The notes: generated from the sequence alone by a model not told the origin. DNA of 64,000 nucleotides from Pseudomonas abietaniphila (GCF_900100795.1 NZ_FNCO01000011.1:1-64000); one strand, 5' to 3'; positions 51,602-61,386 are shown, counted from the stretch's first letter. Translations and numbers: made by a program.

Positions 51602-52603
51602 ATGAATAAATGGACTCTTTTTATCAGCTCGTTGAGCCTGTGGCTTGTGAGCATGACCGCCCACGCGACGCCGTCAGTGCTGATCTTTGCCTCGGACCCG
51701 CAATACCCATGGACCCCTTACAGCGACAACCAACAGGACATCCCGGACAAAACCAACCAGCAACTGTCGAGGGAATTGATTGAAGCGCAGTACACAAGCA
51801 TCGCCGATTTACGCAAGGCCCATCCGGATCAGCACGTGCCCGTGATGATCAACGGTGACATGACCGCCTATGGCCACGGCTGGCAGCGCGATTATCTGTA
51901 CCGCACGCTGGACGCTCATCTGGGCGGTGATTATTACTTCGGCCTGGGCAATCATGATTACCAGAACAACGTCGGCAACTGCGCCAACAACGGCTGCGCC
52001 CGGGACAGCCTGTTCGACCTGCGTGACCGGATGCTGAATAAAGTCGATTCGATGGCGCTGTACGTCGAGAAAGCCGGCTGGAACGAGACGTGGGTTGGCA
52101 GCCTCGCGTACAGCAAACGATTCGGCGACGTTCAGCTTATTCAGTTGAATAACGAGCCGACCTACGAAGCGAGTTTCAGCTCACGACAAAGGTTCAAGAC
52201 GTACGATTTCAGGATAAAGAGCTCACTCGACTGGCTTGAAGAACAGCTCAAACAGGCAAGGGCCGACAACCTGACCATTTTGCTGAACATGCATAAACCC
52301 AATGGCTGGCAGACCAGCGCCCAGGATCTCCAGCGTTTCAAGGCCATGATCAATACGTACCAGGTGACGGCCGTCTTCGCAGGGCATTTACACCGATACA
52401 GTGGCCGCTACTACGAAGCGGATTACTTCGGCGCAGTGCCTTTGTTTCTCAGCGGCTCGGCCTCACAACGCAGTTACCTGATCGCCGAGATAGACCGCGA
52501 TGCACGCCATCTCAGGGTGAGCAAGGTCGCTGACAACGACTGGAAAAACAGCAAGGAGCTGGCGGTGATACCCCTGCCCGGCCATCAAAACGATCTAAAG
52601 TGA
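51602..52603 (+). CDS. Secreted calcineurin-like metallophosphoesterase
   Basis: The 333-residue protein has a signal peptide (KWTLFISSLSLWLVSMTAHA) and the metallophosphoesterase motifs D-x-Q (FASDPQYPW), GD-x-T (INGDMTAYGH), GNHDY and GHLHRYSG, which bind two metals. It should hydrolyse phosphoesters in the periplasm or outside. It sits between ccoP and ccoG, which are usually adjacent in pseudomonads; nothing links it to the oxidase. AAGGACG precedes the ATG. It may have been inserted here. Confidence 0.88.
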   Translation: MNKWTLFISSLSLWLVSMTAHATPSVLIFASDPQYPWTPYSDNQQDIPDKTNQQLSRELIEAQYTSIADLRKAHPDQHVPVMINGDMTAYGHGWQRDYLYRTLDAHLGGDYYFGLGNHDYQNNVGNCANNGCARDSLFDLRDRMLNKVDSMALYVEKAGWNETWVGSLAYSKRFGDVQLIQLNNEPTYEASFSSRQRFKTYDFRIKSSLDWLEEQLKQARADNLTILLNMHKPNGWQTSAQDLQRFKAMINTYQVTAVFAGHLHRYSGRYYEADYFGAVPLFLSGSASQRSYLIAEIDRDARHLRVSKVADNDWKNSKELAVIPLPGHQNDLK

Positions 52604-52721
52604 CAGGAGTATCATGTGCGCCATGACACCACCCAATGACCTCGGCCGGCACGTACTGACCGAGGCATTTAGCCACCGCCGTGGAACGCTTCAATGAGCA
52701 CGCCTCGATGAGTATGCTGCG

Positions 52722-54137
52722 ATGAGCAACCAGATTCCGGTACACAACGTCACGCCGCCGGCCAAAAAAGACGATGACACCGTCGACCTCTATGCCTCTC
52801 GGGAGAAGATCTACACCCGGGCGTTCACCGGACTGTTTCGCAACCTGCGGATCGGCGGCGGGATCGTGCTGTTTCTGTTGTACTTCGGCACCGTCTGGCT
52901 CGATTGGGGCGGACACCAGGCGGTCTGGTGGAATTTGCCCGAACGCAAGTTCTACATTTTCGGAGCCACGTTCTGGCCACAGGACTTCATCCTGCTGTCC
53001 GGCATTCTGATCGTCAGCGCCTTCGGGCTGTTTTTCATCACCGTGTTCGCGGGCCGCGTCTGGTGCGGTTACACCTGTCCGCAGAGCGTGTGGACCTGGA
53101 TCTTCATGTGGTGCGAAAAGGTCACCGAGGGCGACCGCAACCAGCGCATGAAACTGGACAAGGCGCCGATGAGCGCCAACAAGCTCACCCGCAAACTGGC
53201 CAAACACAGCCTGTGGCTGCTGATCGGGTTTGTCACAGGCCTGACCTTCGTCGGTTATTTCTCACCCATCCGCGACCTGACCGTCGACTTCTTCACCGGT
53301 CAGGCCGATGGCTGGTCTTATTTCTGGATCGGGTTCTTCACCCTCGCCACCTATGGCAACGCTGGCTGGCTGCGCGAACAGGTGTGCATCTATATGTGCC
53401 CATACGCGCGCTTTCAGAGCGTGATGTTCGACAAAGACACCCTGATCGTCTCCTACGACCCGCGTCGTGGTGAGAAACGCGGCCCGCGCAAAAAGGAGCT
53501 GGATTACAAGGCGAACGGACTGGGCGACTGCATCGATTGCACGATGTGCGTGCAGGTCTGCCCGACCGGCATCGACATCCGCGACGGCCTGCAGATCGAG
53601 TGCATCGGCTGCGCCGCCTGTATCGATGCCTGCGACACCATCATGGACAAGATGAACTACCCTCGCGGCCTGATCAGCTACACCACCGAACACAACCTGT
53701 CCGGACAAACCACACACACACTGCGGCCGCGCCTGATCGGTTATGCGGTGGTCCTGGTGGTGATGATCGGCGCGCTGACGGGCGCCTTCTTCATGCGCTC
53801 GCTGGTGGGCTTCGACGTCAGCAAAGACCGCGTGCTGTACCGCGAAAACGCCGAAGGGCGCATCGAAAACGTCTACAGCCTGAAGGTGATGAACAAGGAT
53901 CAGGTCGATCACACCTACGTCCTCGACGCGACTGGCCTGCCGGACCTGAAACTGCAAGGGCAACGCGAGATCAAGGTCGCCGCCGGTGAAATCTTCACCC
54001 TGCCGGTCGAGCTGTCGGTGTCTCCGGAACAGCTGCCGTCGAGCACCAACGAGGTGACGTTCACCCTCAAGGACATTGAAAACAGCGGCACCGAAATTCA
54101 AGCCAAGAGCCGATTCATCGGCCCACACGTTCGTTAA
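52722..54137 (+). CDS. ccoG: cbb3 oxidase accessory ferredoxin-like protein CcoG (RdxA/FixG)
   Basis: The 471-residue protein has about five membrane helices, and two 4Fe-4S ferredoxin motifs in the middle (CIDCTMCVQVCP and CIGCAACIDACD, near residues 268-307), followed by a C-terminal Ig-like FixG domain. CcoG is a cupric reductase needed for copper delivery to the oxidase. It starts with MSNQIPVHNVTPP. It heads ccoGHIS. Confidence 0.95.
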   Translation: MSNQIPVHNVTPPAKKDDDTVDLYASREKIYTRAFTGLFRNLRIGGGIVLFLLYFGTVWLDWGGHQAVWWNLPERKFYIFGATFWPQDFILLSGILIVSAFGLFFITVFAGRVWCGYTCPQSVWTWIFMWCEKVTEGDRNQRMKLDKAPMSANKLTRKLAKHSLWLLIGFVTGLTFVGYFSPIRDLTVDFFTGQADGWSYFWIGFFTLATYGNAGWLREQVCIYMCPYARFQSVMFDKDTLIVSYDPRRGEKRGPRKKELDYKANGLGDCIDCTMCVQVCPTGIDIRDGLQIECIGCAACIDACDTIMDKMNYPRGLISYTTEHNLSGQTTHTLRPRLIGYAVVLVVMIGALTGAFFMRSLVGFDVSKDRVLYRENAEGRIENVYSLKVMNKDQVDHTYVLDATGLPDLKLQGQREIKVAAGEIFTLPVELSVSPEQLPSSTNEVTFTLKDIENSGTEIQAKSRFIGPHVR

Positions 54138-54140
54138 GAG

Positions 54141-54683
54141 ATGTCAGACATGACCGCAGCAACCGCCTCAAGCCCTTGGTACAAGCATCTTTGGCCGTGG
54201 ATCATCATCGGCATTCTGGCCTGCTCGGTCACGCTGACGCTGTCCATGGTGACCATTGCGGTCAACAACCCTGACAACCTGGTCAACGACAACTATTACG
54301 AAGCCGGCAAAGGAATCAACCGCTCGCTGGACCGTGAGCTGCTTGCCCAGACACTGAAACTGCGTGCGACCGTCACCCTCGATGACGTCACCGGCGAAGC
54401 CGACCTGCGACTGACGGGGAACAGCCGCCCTGAAACGCTGGTCCTGAACCTGATCTCGCCGACTCAACCGGAAAAGGACCGCAAGATCGTGCTCGCGCGC
54501 AACCCTGCCCAGCCGGGTCGCTATGTCGGACAAATGAGCGACAAGGTCGAAGGCCGGCGCTTCGTCGAACTGCTGGGCGTGGAAAACAGCCAGACCTGGC
54601 GCCTGTTCGAAGAAGAAGCCATTACCCGCGACAAGGACTTGATCCTGGGCGACGAGCCGATTCAAGGTGCGGAAAAGAAGTGA
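54141..54683 (+). CDS. ccoH: cbb3 oxidase assembly protein CcoH (FixH)
   Basis: The 180-residue protein has one N-terminal membrane helix (WPWIIIGILACSVTLTLSMV), the motif NDNYYEAGKGINRSLDRE and a periplasmic FixH domain. CcoH stays with the oxidase during assembly. It begins three bases after ccoG and is followed by ccoI. Confidence 0.93.
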   Translation: MSDMTAATASSPWYKHLWPWIIIGILACSVTLTLSMVTIAVNNPDNLVNDNYYEAGKGINRSLDRELLAQTLKLRATVTLDDVTGEADLRLTGNSRPETLVLNLISPTQPEKDRKIVLARNPAQPGRYVGQMSDKVEGRRFVELLGVENSQTWRLFEEEAITRDKDLILGDEPIQGAEKK

Positions 54684-54738
54684 GAATGACCATCGAGCGT
54701 CACGACCCTCTTCACCACGCTGCGCGTGGGAATGATCC

Positions 54739-57189
54739 GTGGTCATAACGCCTTGTTTCCACTGCGCCCTGCCCGTTCCATCTGGAGGTCGTTTTACCGC
54801 TGTCGTACTCGGCCAAGCCCGTGAATTCTGCTGCCCCGGTTGTCAGGCCGTGGCACAGGCCATCGTCGCGGGCGGGCTGGAAGGCTATTACGCCCACCGC
54901 AGCGAAGCCTCGACCCATCCGCAAGCCTTGCCGTCACACTTGCTCGACGAGCAGGCGCTGTACGACCGGCCCGACGTGCAGGCACCTTTCGTGCATCACG
55001 ACGAGGACCTGGCCGAAACCACGCTGATGATCGAAGGCATCAGTTGTGCCGCTTGTGGCTGGTTGATCGAGCGCCATTTGCGCACGCTGCCTGCCGTCGT
55101 CGAAGCACGCCTGAACCTGTCCAGTCACCGGCTTTACCTGCGCTGGAAAGACGCCTCCCTGCCACTCAGCCAGGTGCTGAATGAACTGCGCAGCATTGGT
55201 TACGCAGGCCATCCCTGGCAAGCCGACGAGGCCAGCGAACAGTTGGCTCAGGACAACCGGCGCAGCCTGCGTCAGTTGGGAGTTGCCGGCCTGCTGTGGT
55301 TTCAGGCCATGATGGCCACGATGGCGACGTGGCCGGAATTCAACATCGACCTCAGCCCTGAAATGCACACCATCCTGCGCTGGGTGGCGATGTTTCTGAC
55401 CACGCCCATCGTGTTCTACAGCTGCGCGCCGTTTTTCAGAGGCGCCTTTCGAGACCTGCGCACACGTCATCTGACGATGGATGTCTCGGTGTCGCTGGCC
55501 ATCGGCCTGGCCTACGTGGCGGGCATCTGGACGGCGATCACCGGCGTCGGCGAGCTGTATTTCGACGCGGTGGGCATGTTCGCGCTGTTCCTGCTGACCG
55601 GACGCTACCTGGAACGGCGCGCTCGGGAACGCACCGCCGCCGCCACCGCACAATTGATCAATCTGCTGCCGGCGTCATGCCTGCGTGTGAACGAGGACGG
55701 TCAGAGCGAGCGGATTCTGCTCCGTGAGCTGCGGCTCAACGACAAGGTGCTGGTGCATCCCGGCGCGGTATTGCCCGCCGATGGTCGTATCGTCCACGGT
55801 CAATCGAGCATCGATGAATCGCTGCTCACCGGCGAATACCTGCCTCACCCGCGCGTCCCCGGCGATGCCGTGACCGCGGGCACGTTGAACGTCGAAAGCG
55901 TGCTGACCGTCGAAGTCCTCGCCCTGGGCCTCGACACCCGACTGTCGGCCATCGTCCGGTTGCTCGAGCGTGCCCAGTCCCAAAAGCCGCGTCTGGCGCA
56001 GGTCGCTGATCGCGCGGCGCAGTGGTTCTTGCTGATCTCGCTGATCGCCGCCGCCGTCATTGGGGCGCTGTGGTGGCAACTGGACCCCAGCCGGGCATTC
56101 TGGATCGTTTTGGCCATGCTGGTCGCGACGTGCCCGTGCGCGCTGTCACTGGCGACACCCACGGCGTTGACCACCGCCACCGGCACGCTGCACGCCCTCG
56201 GGCTGCTGCTGACACGTGGGCATGTGCTGGAAGGGCTTAATCAGATCGATACGGTGATCTTCGACAAAACCGGCACGCTGACCGAAGGCCGTTTGACGCT
56301 CAGGGCAATCCGCAGCCTGGGACCGCTGGGCAGTGACGACTGTCTGAGCCTGGCGGCGGCGCTCGAAAGCCGCTCAGAACACCCTATCGCCCGTGCATTT
56401 GGCAGCACGCCGCTGATGGCTGACGACGTGCTCAGCACGCCGGGCCTGGGGCTTGAGGGACGCGTCGGAACGCGACGACTGCGCATTGGCCAGGCAGATT
56501 TCGTCTGTGCGCTCAGTGACAGCCCCGTGCCGAGCATGCCGGACGAACCCGGCCAATGGTTGTTGCTGGGCGACGAGACTCAGGCGCTGGCCTGGCTGGT
56601 GCTGGATGATCGGTTGCGCGATGACGCGGCGGCCCTGGTCCGGGCCTGCAAACAGCGTGGCTGGAAGACCTTGCTGCTGTCCGGGGACAGCTCGCCGATG
56701 GTCGCCAGCGTGGCCGAACAGCTGGGGATCGACGAGGCGCGCGGCAGCCTGCGACCGGATGACAAGCTGCAGATCCTGCAACAGCTCAGGGCTCAGGGGC
56801 ACAAGGTGTTGATGCTGGGTGATGGCATCAACGACGTGCCGGTCCTGGCCGCCGCTGACATCAGCGTTGCCATGGGGTCTGCCACTGATCTGGCGAAAAC
56901 GACTGCCGACGCGGTGCTGCTGTCCAATCGCTTACAGGCGTTGGTTCAGGCGTTCACGCTGGCTCGGCGGACGCGCCGCGTCATCCTGCAGAATCTGTGG
57001 TGGGCGGCGCTCTACAATGGCCTCATGCTGCCATTCGCCGCGCTGGGCTGGATAACGCCACTGTGGGCGGCTGCGGGCATGTCCGTCAGTTCGCTGATCG
57101 TCGTGCTCAATGCGCTGCGTCTGACTCGCACGAAGTTCGACAAGCCCACGCCCGGGGTGGTCGACAGCCACCGGCCATTGCCGGCATGA
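54739..57189 (+). CDS. ccoI: Copper-translocating P-type ATPase CcoI (FixI)
   Basis: This 816-residue P1B ATPase has an N-terminal Cys-rich part (CFHC, CCPGC), a heavy-metal domain with CAAC at 103-106, eight helices with the ion path motif CPC (ATCPCALSLATP), the phosphorylation motif DKTGTLTEGR and the hinge GDGINDVPVLAAAD. It supplies copper for the oxidase CuB centre. The start is GTG (MVITPCFHCALPVP). The 55-bp gap to ccoH has no terminator. Confidence 0.95.
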   Translation: MVITPCFHCALPVPSGGRFTAVVLGQAREFCCPGCQAVAQAIVAGGLEGYYAHRSEASTHPQALPSHLLDEQALYDRPDVQAPFVHHDEDLAETTLMIEGISCAACGWLIERHLRTLPAVVEARLNLSSHRLYLRWKDASLPLSQVLNELRSIGYAGHPWQADEASEQLAQDNRRSLRQLGVAGLLWFQAMMATMATWPEFNIDLSPEMHTILRWVAMFLTTPIVFYSCAPFFRGAFRDLRTRHLTMDVSVSLAIGLAYVAGIWTAITGVGELYFDAVGMFALFLLTGRYLERRARERTAAATAQLINLLPASCLRVNEDGQSERILLRELRLNDKVLVHPGAVLPADGRIVHGQSSIDESLLTGEYLPHPRVPGDAVTAGTLNVESVLTVEVLALGLDTRLSAIVRLLERAQSQKPRLAQVADRAAQWFLLISLIAAAVIGALWWQLDPSRAFWIVLAMLVATCPCALSLATPTALTTATGTLHALGLLLTRGHVLEGLNQIDTVIFDKTGTLTEGRLTLRAIRSLGPLGSDDCLSLAAALESRSEHPIARAFGSTPLMADDVLSTPGLGLEGRVGTRRLRIGQADFVCALSDSPVPSMPDEPGQWLLLGDETQALAWLVLDDRLRDDAAALVRACKQRGWKTLLLSGDSSPMVASVAEQLGIDEARGSLRPDDKLQILQQLRAQGHKVLMLGDGINDVPVLAAADISVAMGSATDLAKTTADAVLLSNRLQALVQAFTLARRTRRVILQNLWWAALYNGLMLPFAALGWITPLWAAAGMSVSSLIVVLNALRLTRTKFDKPTPGVVDSHRPLPA

Positions 57190-57229
57190 ACCCGTTCTCG
57201 CTCCACACGCCCTGGATTTCGGAGGCTCA

Positions 57230-57445
57230 ATGCCCGCGCTATACATCATGATCCCGGTGGCCCTGTTGATCGTGGCCGTGGCGATCTACGTGTTCTTCTG
57301 GGCCGTGGACAGCGGTCAGTACGACGACCTCGACGGTCCGGCGCACAGCATTCTTTTCGATGATCAGGATCCGGGGCACAAGGCTGGCGTGGATGAAGCG
57401 TCGGGGAAAAACGGTCAGAAAGCGGACGAGAAGAATAACGGGTGA
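57230..57445 (+). CDS. ccoS: cbb3 oxidase maturation protein CcoS
   Basis: The 71-residue protein has one helix (PALYIMIPVALLIVAVAIYV) and the family motif FFWAVDSGQYDDLDGPAHSI. CcoS is needed for insertion of haem and copper in the oxidase. GGAGG precedes the ATG. It ends the ccoGHIS group. Confidence 0.95.
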   Translation: MPALYIMIPVALLIVAVAIYVFFWAVDSGQYDDLDGPAHSILFDDQDPGHKAGVDEASGKNGQKADEKNNG

Positions 57446-57480
57446 TGAATTCAGGTTTTGCGGTGCAGCGGCTGGCCTCT

Positions 57481-57570
57481 TCGCGGGCAAGCGCGCTCCT
57501 ACAAGGGATCAGTGTTGGTGCGAGGATCTACGCACGGCACGTCAACTGCAGGAGCGCGCTTGCCCGCGAT
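57481..57570. repeat. REP pair in reversed (tail-to-tail) order
   Basis: TCGCGGGCAAGCGCGCTCCT at 57481 and AGGAGCGCGCTTGCCCGCGA ending near 57569 are inverted copies, but with the TCCTACA ends facing inwards, opposite to the other pairs in the window. Confidence 0.85.
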
Positions 57571-57610
57571 GGCGTCGGTGTCATCGCTACAGAACCTTCG
57601 GGCCACATGC

Positions 57611-58294
57611 ATGCCTGATCTCCTCCCCCAGCTGCTCTCGGCCCTGATTCTCGGCCTGCTCGGCGGCGGGCATTGCCTGGGCATGTGTGGCGGTCTGATG
57701 GGGGCGTTGACGATGGCGATCCCCAAAGAGCAACGCAGCCGACGCTTGCGCCTGTTGCTGGCCTACAACGTCGGGCGCATTTTCAGCTACGCCTGCGCGG
57801 GATTGTTGATTGGCCTGGCGGGTTGGGCGGTCGCCAACAGCCCCGGCGCGATGATTCTGCGGGTGATGGCTGCCGTGCTGTTGATCGCCATGGGCCTGTA
57901 CCTGGCGGGATGGTGGAGCGGTCTGACACGCATTGAAGGGTTGGGACGCTGGCTATGGCGCTACATTCAGCCGGTTGCCAGCCGACTGCTGCCGGTGTCG
58001 AGCCTGCCGCGCGCATTGCTGCTCGGCGCGGCATGGGGCTGGCTGCCCTGCGGGCTGGTCTACAGCACCTTGCTCTGGGCGGCGAGTCAGGGCAATGCGC
58101 TTTACAGTGCACTGCTGATGCTGGCCTTCGGGATCGGCACCTGGCCCGTCCTGATTGCCACCGGCCTTGCCGCCGACCGCACCACGGCCCTGCTGCGAAA
58201 ACGAGGCGTGCGCGTCGCCGGTGGACTGTTGGTGATTGTGTTTGGCCTGTGGACGCTGCCCGGCCCGCATCAGCACTGGTTGATGGGGCATTGA
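57611..58294 (+). CDS. SafE/TauE-like (DsbD_2-type) membrane protein
   Basis: The 227-residue protein has six to seven membrane helices and opens with GLLGGGHCLGMCGGLMGALT, a Cys-containing motif of the UreH/SafE-like DsbD_2 family. A second Cys lies in GWLPCGLVYSTLLWA, paired as in thiol or metal carriers. In many pseudomonads it follows ccoS, so a part in copper handling or redox supply to oxidase assembly is likely, but this is inference from context. I use the ATG at 57611; the upstream frame reads through the REP pair. Confidence 0.85.
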   Translation: MPDLLPQLLSALILGLLGGGHCLGMCGGLMGALTMAIPKEQRSRRLRLLLAYNVGRIFSYACAGLLIGLAGWAVANSPGAMILRVMAAVLLIAMGLYLAGWWSGLTRIEGLGRWLWRYIQPVASRLLPVSSLPRALLLGAAWGWLPCGLVYSTLLWAASQGNALYSALLMLAFGIGTWPVLIATGLAADRTTALLRKRGVRVAGGLLVIVFGLWTLPGPHQHWLMGH

Positions 58295-58330
58295 GCACTC
58301 ACCCATGCCTTCCGGTGCGTTAGCTTCCTG

Positions 58331-58414
58331 TGTGCGAATTCATTCGCAATTGGCAGGATGGGTCGCTGGACGTCTGTCGCCTCCCCTACCTTTCGCGAAT
58401 GAATTCGCTCCCAC
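58331..58414. repeat. REP pair, GCGAATTCATTCGC type, left arm degenerate
   Basis: TGTGCGAATTCATTCGC at the left has lost the GGGAGC start; the right arm CGCGAATGAATTCGCTCCCA is intact. It lies just upstream of the hemN promoter. Confidence 0.8.
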
Positions 58415-58433
58415 TGAGGATGTCGGCCATCCA

Positions 58434-58475
58434 TTGATCCAGGTCAATAGTGGCTCGACCCGCTCTCCCTAAACT
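58434..58475 (+). promoter_or_regulatory. ANR box and -10 element of hemN
   Basis: TTGATCCAGGTCAA (58434-58447) matches the FNR/ANR consensus TTGAT-N4-ATCAA at nine of ten fixed bases. TAAACT at 58470-58475 fits a -10 element, which would place the box centre near -41.5, the normal class II activator position. The ANR gene itself lies about 1.6 kb downstream. Confidence 0.85.
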
Positions 58476-58508
58476 GCCTTCACCGCCAGCCTTTTCGGGA
58501 ATGCCCGC

Positions 58509-59891
58509 ATGCTCGACGACCTTCGTTGGGATTCTGAACTCATCCGTCGCTACGACCTGACCGGGCCGCGCTATACGTCCTATCCCACCGCCGTGCAGTT
58601 CCATACGCAGGTGGGTGCGTTCGATCTGTTGCATGCAATGCGTGAAAGCCGCAAGGCTGTGCGCCCATTGTCGCTGTACGTGCACGTCCCGTTCTGCGCC
58701 AACATTTGCTACTACTGTGCCTGCAACAAGGTCATCACCAAGGACCGCAGCCGTGCTCACGTCTATCTGCAGCGACTGGAACAGGAGATCCAGATGATCG
58801 CCCGCCACGTCGACGGGCGTCAGGTGGTTGAACAGCTGCATTTCGGTGGCGGCACGCCGACCTTTCTCAGCCATGTCGAACTGCGTCAGTTGATGGCGCA
58901 CCTGCGCCAGCACTTCACCTTGCTGGACGACCACTCCGGCGATTACGGCATCGAGATAGACCCTCGCGAGGCGGATTGGTCGACCATGGGCCTGCTCCGC
59001 GAGCTGGGCTTCAACCGTGTCAGCCTTGGCGTGCAAGACCTCGATCCGCTGGTGCAACGCGCTATCAACCGCCTGCAAAGCCTGGAAGAAACCCGCGCGA
59101 TCGTCGAAGCCGCCCGCACGCTGCAATTTCGTTCGGTGAACATCGACCTCATCTACGGACTGCCGCTGCAGACACCCGAGGGGTTCGCGCGCACGGTCGA
59201 CGAAGTCATTGCCCTGCAACCCGATCGTCTGTCGGTGTTCAACTACGCACACCTGCCCGAACGCTTCATGCCCCAGCGGCGCATCGACACGGCGCAGTTG
59301 CCCAGCGCCGAACACAAACTGCAGATACTGCAGCGCACCATCGAGCAACTGACCCAGGCCGGTTACCGCTACATCGGCATGGACCATTTCGCCCTGCCCG
59401 ATGATGACCTGGCCATCGCTCAGGAAGAAGGCACGCTGCAGCGCAACTTCCAGGGCTACACCACCCACGGCCACTGCGACCTGATCGGCCTGGGGGTCTC
59501 GGCCATCAGCCAGATCGGCGATCTGTACGCGCAGAACAGCAACGACCTCAACGAGTACCAGAACCTGATCGCCAGCGATCAACTGGCGACCAAACGAGGG
59601 CTGATCTGCAACGACGACGACCGCATACGGCGAGCGGTCATTCAGCAGTTGATCTGTCACTGCTCGCTCGACTTCGCCCCGATCAACGATGAGTTCGGTA
59701 TCGATTTTCGCGGCTACTTCAGCGAAAGCTGGCCCAGGTTGCTGCAGATGGCCAAAGACGGATTGATTCACCTGGACAGCAACGGCATCCGTGTCACCCC
59801 GGCCGGACGCTTGCTGGTGCGCTCGATCTGCATGGTCTTCGACGCCTATATGAGCGTTCAAAACCGTCAGCGGTTTTCGCGAGTGATCTAG
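58509..59891 (+). CDS. hemN: Oxygen-independent coproporphyrinogen III oxidase
   Basis: The 460-residue radical-SAM enzyme has the cluster motif C-x3-C-x2-C at residues 63, 67 and 70 (PFCANICYYCAC), GGGTPTFLS and the C-terminal HemN domain (LICHCSLDF). It decarboxylates coproporphyrinogen III without O2 in haem synthesis. The start MLDDLRWDSELIRRYDLTGP matches the family. The upstream ANR box ties it to low oxygen. Confidence 0.96.
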   Translation: MLDDLRWDSELIRRYDLTGPRYTSYPTAVQFHTQVGAFDLLHAMRESRKAVRPLSLYVHVPFCANICYYCACNKVITKDRSRAHVYLQRLEQEIQMIARHVDGRQVVEQLHFGGGTPTFLSHVELRQLMAHLRQHFTLLDDHSGDYGIEIDPREADWSTMGLLRELGFNRVSLGVQDLDPLVQRAINRLQSLEETRAIVEAARTLQFRSVNIDLIYGLPLQTPEGFARTVDEVIALQPDRLSVFNYAHLPERFMPQRRIDTAQLPSAEHKLQILQRTIEQLTQAGYRYIGMDHFALPDDDLAIAQEEGTLQRNFQGYTTHGHCDLIGLGVSAISQIGDLYAQNSNDLNEYQNLIASDQLATKRGLICNDDDRIRRAVIQQLICHCSLDFAPINDEFGIDFRGYFSESWPRLLQMAKDGLIHLDSNGIRVTPAGRLLVRSICMVFDAYMSVQNRQRFSRVI

Positions 59892-60011
59892 GACGTTTCT
59901 GTTTAAGCAGCAGGAATCCATTTCACGCCATGGAGGGCGCGTGCTAGTCGAGGCCTTGACCCGTGGGTTACCCTTACGACTTATGTGTGTTTTTTTACAA
60001 GGAATTACCCG

Positions 60012-60746
60012 ATGTCTGAGCCAGTAAAGATGCGTGCTCATACCCAGGCTCACTGCAAGGATTGCAGCCTGGCCCCGTTGTGCCTCCCGCTGTCATTGAA
60101 CCTTGAAGACATGGACGCACTCGACGAAATCGTCAAACGTGGCCGCCCCCTGAAAAAAGGCGAGTTCCTGTTTCGTCAGGGCGATACCTTCGACTCGGTC
60201 TACGCCGTGCGGTCCGGCGCGCTGAAGACCTTCAGCTTGAGCGACAGCGGCGAAGAGCAGCTCACCGGCTTCCATCTGCCCAGCGAACTGGTCGGGCTAT
60301 CAGGCATGGACGCAGAAGCCTACCCCGTCTCCGCCCAGGCCATGGAAACGACCTCGGTGTGTGAAATTCCCTTCGAGCGTCTGGATGAGCTGTCGGTGCA
60401 ATTGCCACAACTGCGTCGTCAGTTGATGCGCGTCATGAGCCGCGAGATCCGCGACGACCAGCAAATGATGCTGTTGCTGTCGAAGAAAACCGCGGACGAG
60501 CGCATCGCCACGTTCTTGGTCAACTTGTCGGCCCGCTTCCAGGCGCGCGGCTTTTCCGCCAATCAGTTCCGTCTGAGCATGTCGCGCAACGAAATCGGCA
60601 ATTACCTGGGCCTGGCCGTGGAAACCGTATCCCGGGTGTTCACCCGCTTTCAGCAGAACGCGCTGATCGCCGCCGAAGGCAAGGAAATTCACATTCTTGA
60701 CCCCATCCAGCTGTGCGCGCTGGCGGGCGGTTCGCTGGAAAGCTGA
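60012..60746 (+). CDS. anr: Anaerobic regulator ANR (FNR-type)
   Basis: The 244-residue Crp/Fnr protein has Cys15, Cys18 and Cys24 (CKDCSLAPLC) plus Cys117 (SVCEIPFERL), the four ligands of an oxygen-labile 4Fe-4S cluster. The C-terminal recognition helix (SRNEIGNYLGLAVETVSRVF) has the E-x-x-S-R of FNR. It activates genes with TTGAT-N4-ATCAA boxes. AAGGAA precedes the ATG; nine open codons upstream are not used. Confidence 0.97.
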   Translation: MSEPVKMRAHTQAHCKDCSLAPLCLPLSLNLEDMDALDEIVKRGRPLKKGEFLFRQGDTFDSVYAVRSGALKTFSLSDSGEEQLTGFHLPSELVGLSGMDAEAYPVSAQAMETTSVCEIPFERLDELSVQLPQLRRQLMRVMSREIRDDQQMMLLLSKKTADERIATFLVNLSARFQARGFSANQFRLSMSRNEIGNYLGLAVETVSRVFTRFQQNALIAAEGKEIHILDPIQLCALAGGSLES

Positions 60747-60812
60747 TGGCGACACAGGCCGGGCAGGCTTAAACTACGCTCTTTGCGTGTATCTCCTGCC
60801 CGAGACCTTTCG

Positions 60813-61361
60813 ATGATTTTCGACGAATTCAGCTTCAAATCCCTGATCCGCCCCGTGGTGGACTTCCCCAAGCCTGGCGTCATTTTTCGCGACATCACCC
60901 CGCTGTTTCAGTCGCCCAAGGCGCTGCGCCTGGTGATGGACAGTTTCGTGCAGCGTTACATCGACTCGGACTTCACCCACGTGGGTGCCATGGATGCCCG
61001 CGGATTCCTGATCGGCTCAATCATCGCCTACGAACTCAACAAACCTCTGGTGCTGTTCCGCAAACAGGGCAAGCTGCCCGCAGACGTGCTGTCAGAGGGT
61101 TATCAGACCGAATACGGCGAAGCGTTTCTGGAAGTTCACGCCGACAGCCTGTGCGACGGCGACGCGGTGGTGATGTTCGATGACCTGATTGCCACGGGCG
61201 GCACGCTGATCGCAGCCGCCAACCTCATCCGCCGCATGGGCGCGAAGGTGCACGAAGCGGCCGCCATCATCGACCTGCCTGAGCTGGGCGGCTCGCAACG
61301 CCTGCAAGACATGGAAATCCCGACGTTCTGCCTGACGCAGTTTGCGCTGACGGATAAATAA
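60813..61361 (+). CDS. apt: Adenine phosphoribosyltransferase
   Basis: This 182-residue purine salvage enzyme makes AMP from adenine and PRPP. It has the family start FKSLIRPVVDFPKPGVIFRD, the flexible loop region and the PRPP-binding motif VVMFDDLIATGGTLIAA. I use the ATG at 60813; ten open codons upstream are not conserved. It is a single gene after anr. Confidence 0.95.
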   Translation: MIFDEFSFKSLIRPVVDFPKPGVIFRDITPLFQSPKALRLVMDSFVQRYIDSDFTHVGAMDARGFLIGSIIAYELNKPLVLFRKQGKLPADVLSEGYQTEYGEAFLEVHADSLCDGDAVVMFDDLIATGGTLIAAANLIRRMGAKVHEAAAIIDLPELGGSQRLQDMEIPTFCLTQFALTDK

Positions 61362-61386
61362 GGCCGGCCCGATCAGCGGACGAAAC

